A stretch of 64,000 nt of DNA from Cololabis saira (taxonomy: Eukaryota; Chordata; Actinopteri; Beloniformes; Belonidae). Positions 1 to 11,800 of the stretch are shown in pieces; within the stretch, counting starts at the first letter, position 1, and every line of letters starts with the position of its first letter. The stretch lies in contig NC_084590.1 in assembly GCF_033807715.1 (NCBI RefSeq), forward strand, positions 38,903,505-38,967,504, given 5' to 3'. Under the pieces are notes generated by a model. It searched no databases, was not told where the DNA came from, and worked only from the letters and a program-made list of their open reading frames with translations. A program made the position numbers and the translations under genes.

Positions 1-214
1 GAGCAAAGAACTTATCCTCTATTCATCTGATAAATGTACATTGTTATGCCCTCACGGTTGTCTTCAGGCTGCATGGAGATTTCTCTCAAGATGTAGATTA
101 TGTTGCATTATACTAAATCTTGCAAAATGTAGTGTAATGGAATAATTTTACAAAAGAAATCAATCTATTAAAAGCGTTTGATCAAAATAAACAACAAGAT
201 ACAGTATGTCCTAC
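1..214 (-). other. dchs1 intron 3' of the first coding exon
   Basis: Starts with the GTAGGACAT donor (minus strand) at 214. AT-rich, with no further cadherin coding sequence in the window. Confidence 0.7.
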
Positions 215-2014
215 CTCAAGAATGCAGGTCCCTTGAGCCGTGTTCTCTTTGATGGAGACATTGTAGAGGTTTTTCTCAAAAACAGGCTCATTGTCGTTTA
301 CGTCCTGAAGTAAGATGTTCAGCAATGCAGTGGAAGAAAGGGGTGGGCTTCCTCCGTCTGTGGCCACCACAGTTATGCTGGGACTGGGGTTCTTCTCATA
401 ATCCAGCTGGGACAGAGTGGTGATGATGCCTGTGGTAGAGTCTATACTGAACCAGCTGTGGTAACCACTTTGGTCTTGCAGGATGCTGTAGCTAATGTCC
501 CCATTGGGTCCCTGGTCTTTATCTCTGGCAGTTACCTGTAACACAAAACTGCCTGGGAAAACCACTTCTGGGATAACCTGTCTGTACACAGACTGGTCGA
601 ACAGAGGAGGGTTGTCGTTGATGTCAGTCACTTCAATTACGAAGGAGGACTCAGCCCTGAGGGGAGGTGTACCCGAATCTGTCGCCATCACCCTCAAGTC
701 ATAGCTGTCTCTCTCCTCCCGGTCCAGAATCTGATCCACGCAAACAAGATAGATGATGTTGTCTTTTGTGGTAAGGGCAAACTTTCCATCCCCACCCTCC
801 AGTGAAACGTTGACATTGGCGTACTCCCCGTAGTCTGGATCGGTGACTGAAATCCGGGCCACGTACTGTCCCGGCTGCGCCCCTTCCGACACTCTGGGAG
901 ATCCGTCCTCACTCAGAAAGATGATGGTCATGGTGGGCTGGTTGTCATTGTAGTCTCTGACGTGGACGGTGACGAAGGCATTGCTGACTTCTGGATGGGT
1001 TGCATTGTCTTGCGCCTGGACCACCAGCTCGTGGACTCTCTTCATCTCAAAGTCAAGAGGCTTGTTCAGGGTGATGACGCCAGAGTGAGAGTCTATGACA
1101 AAGTAGCGTTCTGGGTCACTCTGTCTCCTGTTTATTTCATACAACACCATCCCATTGTCCCCTTCATCAGCGTCTGTGGCAAACACCTGCAGGATGTTGT
1201 TTCCAGGTTGAAGATTCTCAGTAATAATAGCATGGTAGCGGCTCTGTTTGAAAACAGGAGCGTTGTCATTAATGTCTTGTACGATGATGTCTAATGTCAT
1301 CTGATCGGTTCTTTTGGGGGACCCGCCATCAAATGCCTCCAAAGATAAGGTATAGGTGGATCTTTCCTCTCTGTCTAGAATGGCATTGACCACCAAGTCC
1401 AGAAAGAGAACCTCACTGCTTCCCCTCCTGGTCTCCAAGGTAAACGCTTGGCCAACATTTCCGTCCTTGATAAGGTAGCCCTGCGTTGTGAGCTGGCCTT
1501 TATCCTTATCCACAGCTGGCTCAAGAGGAAACCGAGTGCCGATCGCCGTCTGCTCTGGAATTTTAAAAGTGGCCCTTTTTCTGGGAAACTTCGGGGCATG
1601 GTCATTTATGTCATTCACCCTGATAGTCACCTCCACCGTCACGCCTGTCACTGTGACTGCAATGAAGTTATATCTATCCCTCAGTTCTCTGTCCAGAACT
1701 CTAGCAGTTTTAATTATGCCCGTGCTTTCATCTATGTCCAAATCACTGCCAACTCCTGTGCCCTCATGGTCTGAAATGAAATACAAGGAGGCCGTGATGC
1801 CAGGGGGAAGTCCAGCGCTGATGTCACCCACAATCGTGCCCGCCGGTTGTTCCTCATCCAGTTGTAGCTCAAGCGTCCCGAGGACCAGAGGTGAATGGAT
1901 TGCTACAAGCTCCAAGGCCACATATACCAAGAGCACTATCCTTCTGCTCCACCAGCCCTCACGACGTAAAGGATCCATTATAGACATCCCAAAACCTTTG
2001 GCAGCCGTCTTCAT
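215..2014 (-). CDS. dchs1: Dachsous-type giant cadherin, first coding exon (gene continues left of the window)
   Basis: Long open exon of exactly 600 codons ending at a GTAG splice donor (+ strand 211-214), phase 0. Residues 1-46 hold a basic N-terminus and a hydrophobic signal peptide (about 26-45). Five extracellular cadherin repeats follow, each with the calcium-binding LDRE/LDFE/LDYE motif and a closing DxNDxxP motif (DINDHAP, DINDNAP, DYNDNQP, DINDNPP, DVNDNEP); a sixth repeat begins before the donor. From memory of the family, the repeats resemble vertebrate dachsous (protocadherin-16, DCHS1) rather than clustered protocadherins, for example the conserved SLEGGDGKFAL and YLVCV stretches of repeat 4. 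Dachsous is a single-pass adhesion receptor that binds FAT4 and acts in planar cell polarity and Hippo signalling. The ATG at 2012-2014 has A at -3; a second in-frame Met is nine codons on. DCHS2 is the main alternative. Confidence 0.88.
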
Positions 2015-2035
2015 TTTTGCTCCTTCGTTTTAAAC
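2015..2035 (-). other. 5' UTR part of the dchs1 first coding exon with its splice acceptor
   Basis: Immediately upstream of the start codon the minus strand reads a pyrimidine-rich tract ending in CCAG at + 2036-2039, a good splice acceptor. This implies that 2015-2035 is 5' UTR and that at least one untranslated exon lies further right. The placement is inferred from the splice consensus only. Confidence 0.55.
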
Positions 2036-2951
2036 CTGGAGACACACAAGGAGGAAAACCGGAGTAATGTTAAAACCTCCCAGCAGCAGAAACTAAGAAA
2101 ATATTGCTGTAATATTTTTATGGTGGGTTGGTTTAAGAAAAATAGGTATATGTCTTAAACACCTTCCCATATGTTTTCTTGGCTCCGTTCCTTACCACAC
2201 CGCAAACAATAGACCCCAGCACATAACATTTTCCACCTTGTCTTACTGTAGCTCAGCTTATACGTCAACAGCTTGTTTCTCCTTTTCCCCAGACAGCTCT
2301 TTTTTGCTAAAGAAACATCAAAACCCCAGGATGCAGCATGCCACCTCAAATAGTAAGTCTGTGACTGATGCTGTTCAACTCTAATTAAAGAGCTTCAAGA
2401 ATCACGTTTGCCTGGAAAACCCTTCATGGTCATTAATAGCAGCACCCTGTAAGTAAGACTGGATTTAATATTACCAACACTTTTGGCTCTCATGGAGCGA
2501 GCAGTTTCAAATTACTTTTTTGAGAACAGTTAAAAACTTTTTAGCTCTTTCTAAGCAACATATCTCAACATATCTAATCTAATCATTAAAAAATGATTGG
2601 TTTCTGTTTTAAGTCAAAAGGAAAACATAATAAACTGCTGACATTTGAAAGGACAGACAATCCCTCTGCAAAAACAATAGGCACACTTTGGCACAGGGCC
2701 AAGACCACTGCAGACGATCTGTAACTGAGAATGAGAGCCACTGTGAGGCGATGTGGAAACCACTCAAAAGGACTGTCACCGTCTGCAGAACAATCCAAGA
2801 CCATGAAGTGTCTGGCACACGCAAAATTGGCGTGTCACTTTCATTAAATAAAGAAAACGGCTTCTAATTGCGTGCGGTTCTGTCAAAATTCTGGTAATTC
2901 AAAACTACTTGCCTTATTTGCAAAGTAAATGTTCTTTCACTTTAAATATAT

Positions 2952-2954
<3 letters not shown>

Positions 2955-3037
<83 letters not shown>
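2955..3037. repeat. (GA)n microsatellite
   Basis: About 83 bp of uninterrupted GA dinucleotides. Confidence 0.98.
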
Positions 3038-3039
<2 letters not shown>

Positions 3040-3130
3040 CACATTACACTGTATTAAGTTTTGAAGAACAGTGTTTGCAAAGAAGGCTCCCCCCAGTGGT
3101 TTAAATAAAACCTACATGAATAGATTCTCA

Positions 3131-3243
<113 letters not shown>

Positions 3244-6200
3244 ACACACTAAATGCCTCCCATGTGTCCCTAAACGCAGTGTGGTGATCTGTCTTGGCCA
3301 CGGTAGTCGCAGTGTGTTTGAGTGACAGAGTAGTAGGCTACAGCAGAACTGAAGGGCTCCACACAGTCTACCTCCTTCCCTTTTTCTGGCTCTGCAGCAT
3401 TGTAATTGAGGTCCTCTGGAAGATGGCCATATGCACACAAGATTCCAGGGCTAATTTCAGTGTGCCGTGATTCAGAGCCCACAACATGGAACATGCTAAC
3501 TTGTCATAAATTGGATGAAATTCCACATTGTGTTGGGAAACTCATAAGCAATATTTGTCCTCAGATGTGACGTCAGATTCAGCACTAGTGTCCACTAATG
3601 AAAAAACACCCCCACCCCACAGTTCAGCGGCAAAAGTGAGCTCCACTTCAGTTTGCTAAATCAATATTTAATTCACTTTGCCTTCAAAGAGACCACAATA
3701 ACTGTGAATGAAATGTCCATGAAAGGCAAAACACTAGAAATTCACCATAACATTCCCTATCTTGGGTTGTTTTTGTGAGTGTTGTTCAGTGCATATGAAA
3801 GCCTAAGAAAATCCTAACATCCCTTGATTTTGAAGGTTTCTGATTTACTTTACAGCAACAGTTGGGGTGAACTTTAACAAAGCCTTCTCTAAAGCACAAA
3901 GGATAGCTTTTCAAGGCCTGAGTCTTTGTCCAAATGCCACAACTGAAATAATGCACTTTCTAGTTGAGCTAGAGTGGAGGAACTACGCAGAAGAGCAAAG
4001 TCTAATGGATATAGCAGACAGAGTTGGATAAGCTAATTGCACAAAACCAGATTAAGTAGAGCATATGGTTTAAAACGATTTAATGTGAAGTTGAAGAGAA
4101 ATTTGTGCCCACAAAGTAAACCAGCTATATAACAAGAACTGTCGCTCAGGATCTATCATTTTGATGTCTGTAACTTAGTAGTTAGTAAGGAGTCAGGATA
4201 TTTTATTCATGTATAGGGATTAAGTGACAGAAATCTGGAAAAAGAAACTCTTTTTGAAAAGCTGATAATGGTTGAAAGCTGTTGCATTTGGTAAGATAAT
4301 CCCATTCTCCTTCTGATTCAAGCGCTTTTCTTGCATCGTTGCCACAGAGCATGCTGGGTGCTTCCTCGTAGTTAAAGGCTGTTAATGAGTTTAGTTATGG
4401 TGATGCAACTACTGAAGGATTAACTTCTATGTTCCTTCTCAAACCAAAATTATTTAATTTGAATATTGATACAGCTTCATTAAAGTTATTTTTCCTAAAA
4501 CCTGCTGCACAGTATGTGTGTGACATTGTTAGCAATAGCTTAAGCATTGACCCAGTTTCTTCTAAATCCTTTAAACCAAGTCAACCAATCAAACTGAAGG
4601 TGCGCTCAGAGCACAAGCAGAGTGAAATCTGTTTGAATTCAGTTCAAGTACTTTGCAGATCAACTGAGGCAAAACAAACTTTGGGGTTTCACTTCTTCAT
4701 CTCTTCACTTCCATCTGTTGTGGATAATCTGTAAGATATTTTGAAAATCTACTTGCTTATTTGTAATTGTGTTTTCAGCTTTCTGGGATTATTATTCATT
4801 TGTCATGCATCACTTTAAAGACAGTCAAGTCCTTCAACTGAAGTGAAGTGTGGAAAATCCTGCAGTAACAACAGAATTAAAATCATTTTTGTGCTATAAA
4901 TCAAACTGCAAACTCATGCAATATAGTCTGAAAATACATTTTTATACACAAATGTCTCTCTCTGAATTGTAAACACATATTATTTAAGGTACTCCTATCC
5001 CAACAATTTAGATTTAAGGAGAGTTTAATTCTGATCACATAGAGAAAAAAAAAGGAAAATATTGTTTAAAATCTGTATCAATAACTGCTTTGTTTTAATA
5101 CAACCAAATCAATTTCACCATCAACAAGAGGCCAAGAAGGGATGATCATAGTGACAGACTTTGTAAAATGATTCCAGCAAACTCAAAGCTCAAAGAAAAA
5201 GTCTGTGGTTTCGATACCATGCCAGCCTGCCCCAGGCTCAATGGAGCCATAATGGAAACCACAGACAGAACTGCAGATTGCGTGGACATGAGGATGACAG
5301 GCTGAGCACAAAGCAAACTAAAATGATCTGAATGCCGGCCAAACTGAGTGCTGTGTTTCTGTGCCTTGCATTAGTCTTTTAAACTCAAGACCCTGCATGT
5401 AAAAAAGACCAGGAAAAGCGATCACAGGCCTCAGATACATATGCATTCTCCGGTCACAACAAACATTGCATTGAAAAAGCAGACTGGCTCCTTTTTTTTT
5501 TCAAGGTGAACTCTTTTGCCTGGCGTTTAAGGGGTCAAGATTGTCTTTTTTCCCACAGCGAAAGCAGCAAGGGATGGTTCAGCTATTTGTCTAAGGGGCT
5601 CTGGGTAAAAAAACAAAAACAAAACACAGCTAATATCTGTGAAGATGATACCATCTGGCATTGCGTGGGCAGATCTAGTGATTGTGTAATTAAAAACATG
5701 CGTGCATCGTGTTACAGTAGCTGAGGTGCAATAACTACAGAGTTAGATAGAAGTTCACCTCGTATGTGAACAGGGAAAGTGCATCATCCTCATTTATGAA
5801 AAGAACAGCACCGTTTGTGGTTTTGAATTTTTTTTTTCCAATTACTACACGAATGTTCTCTCCCTTGGCAGAGATGCAGTTGATTTCATTTAAGAGTAAC
5901 AAAAAAAAGATAAAATGGACTCCAGACATGGCAGCCCTCTGCCTCGACACCCCCAAAAGCCATCATTTGAGTACACTTGACTTATGTTACTCATGACGAC
6001 ACCATAATAAGATGAGTCAAACCGCAGCCAGACAATTTTCCCAAATGGAAGACAGTCTGGGTGGTGTGGCCATGCCGAGAAAAACACATCTCATGTTCTT
6101 TATTCTTTTCTTTTTTTGTTGTTGTTGTCGGGAACGTGGAATGCTAGCTTCATCAACAGCATATGCACATCACAGGCAGATGCCTGATTACATCATGCAC

Positions 6201-6832
6201 AGAACCAAGAGTTTATGGCATAATTCTTGGATGGCCGCAAAATCTAAAGTGGTCCAGATTTTGGGTTTATTTACCAGTGCTGAGTATTGTGCTTGTTTTC
6301 TCGGTGAGGTCATTTGAAAAATCACTTGAAAAGAGTCGCCAAACTGAGCAAACACCAATTGCATGCATGTTTACAGATGGAAAACAGCAACACAATAAAG
6401 GTTTTTGCTGCAGCCTTAAGATCTGCTCAGACAGCCTTATAAAAACCATACTATGAATGAAGTATTATGCATTAGGCGTTACATTCCAATTAAGCCAAAC
6501 GCAAAAGAAGAAGGAGGACGAGGAGGAGAAAAAGAGCCTGCTGGCTTAAATTCATAACAGAAAAGCAGCTTTACTATGGTAACCATCACAGTCACAACTT
6601 AACTGCGAAGTGACGGAACCCAATGGTGATTTAATTAATCTATTAATTGAGGGAAAAGAAAACCCATTCAAGGTCAATGAACACAAGTCTGCCCCTGACA
6701 ATGACTGCCGTCATGTGCGTAACTGTTTGGTATGTGGCAAAGTGGAGTGAGAGGTGGAGTAAGAGTAAGAGGGAGGCGAGAGGAGAGGGCGCATCAGCGC
6801 ACCGACGACAACAGTACAGTTAAACCGGAATT

Positions 6833-6938
6833 ATGGTTCTGCGTTATTCGACGCAGAACCTACGCCGTAGGGTACGTAAGGACGCTCACGGACGCCGTTG
6901 GCGCTGCGTTGGTGTAACGCGGAACCATAAATCAGCCT
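6833..6938. mobile_element. PIF/Harbinger-type MITE, 106 bp
   Basis: Imperfect terminal inverted repeats: the left end reads CCGGAATTATGGTTCTGCG and the right end is the inverse of AGGCTGATTTATGGTTCCGCG. Both ends are flanked by TTA (6830-6832 and 6939-6941), the 3-bp TWA duplication typical of PIF/Harbinger. Related copies lie at 15183-15662 and 16259-16345, and a terminal fragment near 41830. Confidence 0.75.
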
Positions 6939-7508
6939 TTAACAGGAGTGTGAGTCTCTGCGGGGAAGCCAGTAAATAAATAAATAAACGAATAAATAAA
7001 GAAATAACACTGAAAATCAGTTTTAGCTGGTTTTTCAAAGTATATGCTCGGGTTTTGTGCAGTAATACAAAAATAAATAAATAAAAATAGCCTAGATGTA
7101 CTCATGTTAATGTTCAATGAAAACATGCAATACAATTTGATTTGTAGGTTTCTTGGCAGTTATATTTATTGATAAAGATCAAGTAAGCCAATATGAACAT
7201 AAATGTATTCGGTAACTATATACTTTTTGGCGTTAAAAGGTTAAAAGAGGGGCTGAATTTTGTGTCAAAGTCAACAGTCACACACATAGAGTTGAATGTC
7301 AAAGTCAACACAGAAAAAAGGAAAAAAAGATGTTGCCAAGTTCTCAAGTAGGCTATTTTGCATACTAAAAACATGCCCTGCTGCTGGAGTGTTTTTTTTT
7401 TTTTTTTTAAGGCGAGACTGAATCTGGAGAAACTGCATAGAAATAAGCCAACCTGACCGCATCAGTTAGGATACAAGTGAGGAGTCCTACTGTGATGGGT
7501 ATACTCAC

Positions 7509-7900
7509 ATTCATCTGAACCTCTCCAGCAGTCGCCTTTCCTTGACAAAAAAAAAAAAAAAAGATATCCAGATTCCCCCTCAGTAAACCGGTAAAAAGAC
7601 GAGGAGCAAAGTGAAATCCATCCGTGAATGAGTCCGGGGATGTTCTCTGCAGAACTTAATTCCTATTAACTTCTATTAGACTTAATAGCGGAAAAAGAAA
7701 GACAAAAACACACCCGCAACAGACAAGAGAGAAAAATGCAAAGTTGCGGTAAAAAGTTTCCCTGGCTTGCAGCTCCTGCGCTCCAGCCTGCTGCTGCCTG
7801 TGTGGCTGCAGAGACGCTGCTGCAGCTCGGTAACTGAGACCAAGCGATGTGGGGGTCGCACACTGGCCGCCCGTCTCCAAAATCTGATTTATTCAACACG
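7509..7900 (-). promoter_or_regulatory. Candidate dchs1 non-coding first exon and promoter region
   Basis: A strong minus-strand splice donor (GTGAGTAT, + 7501-7508) closes a stretch that becomes GC-rich toward 7750-7900. It also contains homopolymer tracts. Joining it to the acceptor at 2035/2036 would make a 5' UTR intron of about 5.5 kb, a plausible layout for dachsous genes. No TATA box is evident. The assignment rests on one donor site, base composition and orientation; transcript data could easily overturn it. Confidence 0.3.
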
Positions 7901-7942
7901 TGACGGGGTGCAACCTCCTGCTCCTCTCCTCTCCTCTCTCTG

Positions 7943-7971
7943 TGCTGCTGCTGCTGCTGCTGCTGCTGCTG
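7943..7971. repeat. (CTG)n trinucleotide run
   Basis: About nine CTG units next to the candidate dchs1 promoter region. Confidence 0.95.
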
Positions 7972-8119
7972 TGATTACTTCAAGAAGCCCAAACGAGTAC
8001 ACGGAGGCAGTCCAGGTTAGAGCTGAACTTTGGTGCCACCATCCTATCCAAAAGGGAAGTGTAAATCAGCTCCCCTTTTTTGGGGAAAGAGCACAATCAT
8101 TTTTCTAATGGCTGCGTTC

Positions 8120-8881
8120 CAGTGGCGTCAATTCAGTTGAAGCTAAGGTATGGCAAGGTTACGAGTCACAGAACTTAACTAGAGTATCAATCAACACGTC
8201 CAGCAAATACTCATCACACTAGTCTGCTATGCAGCTTTTCTGTGTGGTCAAGAAAGTTGGAACTTTTTCAAATGCAGTCTCGCTCACTGCAAAAACTCAA
8301 AAAAAAAAAGGAATATTTGTCTTATTTCTAGTTAAAATGTCTAATTTTTAGTCAAAAAATCTCATTACATTTAAAACAAGAGTCATCACCAGAACAATAA
8401 CTTGTTATTTTACCATGTTCACCTGTTTCAAGTAAATTTTCACTTGAAATAAGTAGCAAAATCTGCCAGTGGAACAAGATTTATCTTCTCATTACAAGCA
8501 AAAAAATATTGTTCCACTGGCAGATTTTTCCACTTATTTTAAGTGAAAATCTACTTGAAACAGGTGAAAATGGTTGTTTTTGAGTCTTGTCTTAAATGTA
8601 ATGGGGTTTTTTTTACTAAAAATTAGACATTTTAACTAGAAATAAGATAAATATTCTTGATAAGATTTTCAGTTTTTGCAGTGTATAATAACTAGTGAAA
8701 TCGATCATGTTGTTCTGATTTGCATTTGTAGTTATTCTATATGTATTAAGTAATAGAATAATCAATACAAATAGACACAGAGTAATTCCATAAATGTATT
8801 AAAAAAACAAACATTTACATTTTCCCTTGAAGCCAAGGTGTGGCGGCTGCCATACCTTGCCATACTGAATTGACGCCCCTG
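8120..8881. mobile_element. Non-autonomous hAT element, 762 bp
   Basis: The termini are inverted (CAGTGGCGTCAATTCAG at the left, the inverse of CAGGGGCGTCAATTCAG at the right). A perfect 8-bp duplication CTGCGTTC flanks the element at 8112-8119 and 8882-8889. CAG-initial termini with 8-bp duplications are diagnostic of hAT transposons. There is no transposase; the interior is mostly a second, palindromic element. Confidence 0.88.
8285..8684. mobile_element. Palindromic foldback MITE nested in the hAT element
   Basis: The two halves are near-perfect inverted copies (for example TCTGCCAGTGGAACAAGAT inward of both arms), with CACTGCAAAAACT at one end and its inverse at the other. It has no coding capacity. 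I could not find matching target duplications at its ends, so its superfamily is unresolved. Confidence 0.75.
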
Positions 8882-8889
8882 CTGCGTTC

Positions 8890-11800
8890 CCTTGCAAAAC
8901 GCTGCCATTATTTCCGCCTGGGCAATAACATGTGTGCTTTCACTCATTGGAGTGGATCTCAGATAATTATGGAGATGAGAGACAAATTAACTGCATCCTA
9001 AAGAAAATTGTTTGGAAATACTCCAGGCAAGTGGTGTGCAAAATAATTGCTCTTATTTTCCAGGCTCTTGTGTGTATGACTTCAACTAAGGTCATCCACC
9101 TGCAGTACTTACAATCCCTCAACAGAAAACACTGCATTATGAGCTTTTCCCCTTCCTCAGATGTTGGCAGTCAAGAAACTTCCTGGGGCTGTTTTCCATC
9201 TAAGTCTAGAAAAAGAGACAGTGCCTGTAACTTTTCTTTATAGCTTGTGACTCTTGAAAGGAGCGCAGCATGCATCATTTGTCAGCTCCCATGAGAAACT
9301 CGGCTTTTATCTCCTATAGTGATGGACTCAGATTCCTGCTTTTCTGTCTCGTCAGTCCCAGAAAACTCAGAAAGTTATTAAACCTGTGTCACTTTGAATT
9401 TAGAGCTGACAACGACGGTTCAACAAAAAGCACCCTGCTGTGTCAGCATATTTCTGTGAAACGTCTTCCATAATGGATGCACCTTAATGATTAATGTTGT
9501 CATCATCAATGAAGAGACTTTCTAACATTTTTTTTTTTTTCTTGGCACGTAATTTCATAGATGTTCAGATTACTTTAGGTTGGTATACTGGAGTCAGGAG
9601 GCAGTTTGCAATGAGTAAGGAAAAGCAAGCAGTATGAACAGTATTTGGGCAATGTCTCCCCCACTGAAGTTCAACATTCTTGCATCTAAACCTTTTTTTG
9701 TGTGTGTGCTCCAGGCAGCCCAGTTATTTCTCCCTGCAGTGACTGTGTGAACTGCTGTATCACTAAGGGGAATGAGCTCCGCTGGTGCCAGCTTCTCATT
9801 ACTCTGACAGCAGAGCAGGACAGCTCAAACGGGCCTGTGAGCACCAATATACAGGCCAAATAGCCTACAGCGTTGTTACAACTCTATCACCTGCACTGGC
9901 TGCCCCGATTTTATAGTTAAACAGACAGTTAAACTTGAAACAACCCTCAGGTTGGATGTGTTGTTTATGCATAAGACTCAATTTAGAATCCAAGGATCAA
10001 AAGAGGAAAATATGGCATTGGTACATGATGTTTGTGCAAGCATGTAAGTACCTTTATTCAACAAATGTCACTAAGATACAGTAGTTATAAAGAAAAAGGT
10101 CATTGCTACTTTATTTCATTTTCTTATATAAAAGTGGGGATGTTTCATATTATCAGTTTTTGGAATAAATGAGACCCGCCATCTGTCTGACTGTGTTTCA
10201 TTAAGAAGATTCTTTGACCTATCATGATTCATTTTTATTGCAAATATTCATTCCTGTTTTTTAAAAAATATGTGCGAGAAAGATATTGTGTTAGCATACT
10301 GATTAGATAAATATTCACATAGAAGAGTTTTGAAGAGAGTTCGTGCCCAAAATGTCAGACTGATGCAATTTTTGTGGTTTGGGGGCGGGGGGGTGCAGGT
10401 CGGGTATTAAAACATAGCATTTGTTCGTTTTGCATCAACACTTCAGTTCCTGATAAAAGCATGCCTTTGATTTCAAGCAAATGTTTAATGTCTAGCGCTT
10501 AAAACCTTCTCAGCATTAATTTTACTCAGGTTCACTTCACACTTCCAATGAATTTTTCATGTTCTTTTTCCATGCGCACGGTTATCCAAGATATATAATA
10601 CAGTGAGATCAGCTTAGAAGATAGTTTAGACTGTTTTGACTTCTCCTATGAGTCACAGCTGACCATAAATAAAAAAAAAAAAAACAAGGTGCAGTAATAA
10701 TGGATAAATCTGCAATTTTACTTTGAGGTTAGATGCTTTCCACATCATAGGATTCTAGTCTTAGTAGTTTTTCTGTGATGCCTATTTTAGCATCATTTGA
10801 CGTGGGGTAAACCGCATAGCTTGGCTGCTTGAGTCTCATTTAAAGTTCATGTAAGAAATGATAAACAGCTTCGGTTTAATCAAGATTTTAACTTAGTGAG
10901 TGACAGTTCACTCTGTCAGAGGAATTTTGACCATAGCTGTATTAAACCTGACACACAAATTCAATAAAAATAAAATATTGGATGCACGCTCACCACAAAC
11001 GTATGAATTTAGCATTCTACCACAAACAGCATCTGAAGCCCAGACTCTTTTTTTTTTGATTTGCCAGATGCAATAGCATCAGAGTTGCCAGCTGAACAAG
11101 ATTCAGCTATTATTATATTCTCATTCCTCCACCAAGGCAGGAGCTGACGTGAAAGTGATCATTGCATTATTTGTCTATTTGACAGCAGGATGATGCAACA
11201 CTCTACCAAGATCATTTTTTGGATGCACAGCGGGGAGCGACATGCAGCATTGGCTTTGACAGAAGGTCAACTTTCTGAGCTCGTGCATTCTTTCTCGCTA
11301 TGAACAAGCAGTAATCATTTTCTTGAAATCTTTTTCATTTGATTTCCAAATTCAACAGCGGATCGACTTTGTTATGCTGACAGATTTTATTGTTACATTT
11401 ACAAGCCTTCACTGGCCTTAAAAGACTTATGTTGTAACGTTAACATAACTTTAAAAAAACACTTTTGTCTTTTCTTTTCTAATATGTGAGTTGTCTTAGA
11501 CTTCTTAGATTGACTTGTTACTTCTGTCCATTATATGTCTCAGTTTGCTCCCATTTCTAAAGAAGAGATCTTATACAGACTTTTTGGGGGACAAAATCTA
11601 AATTAGAAGCCGCAGGAATCAGATGGTTTTCATTTGATTAAGATTAAGAGTCACTTTGATGTGTCTTGTAGATTTCTTCTTCATTCGAGTACTGTCACCT
11701 CCAGAATTACCACAGTACATCCAGTGTTCCCTTAAACACACAATGAAGATCATAATTTCTTGTATTGTCTATTTCTTGAAATCCATTGCTCCATGTTGCT

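Noticed and set aside
495..2033. Plus-strand ORFs up to 181 codons opposite the dchs1 exon
   Set aside because: Antisense shadows of the cadherin coding sequence.
4429..4734. 101-codon ORF in the dchs1 upstream intron
   Set aside because: Composition like random AT-rich sequence, no domain, no splice or promoter support.
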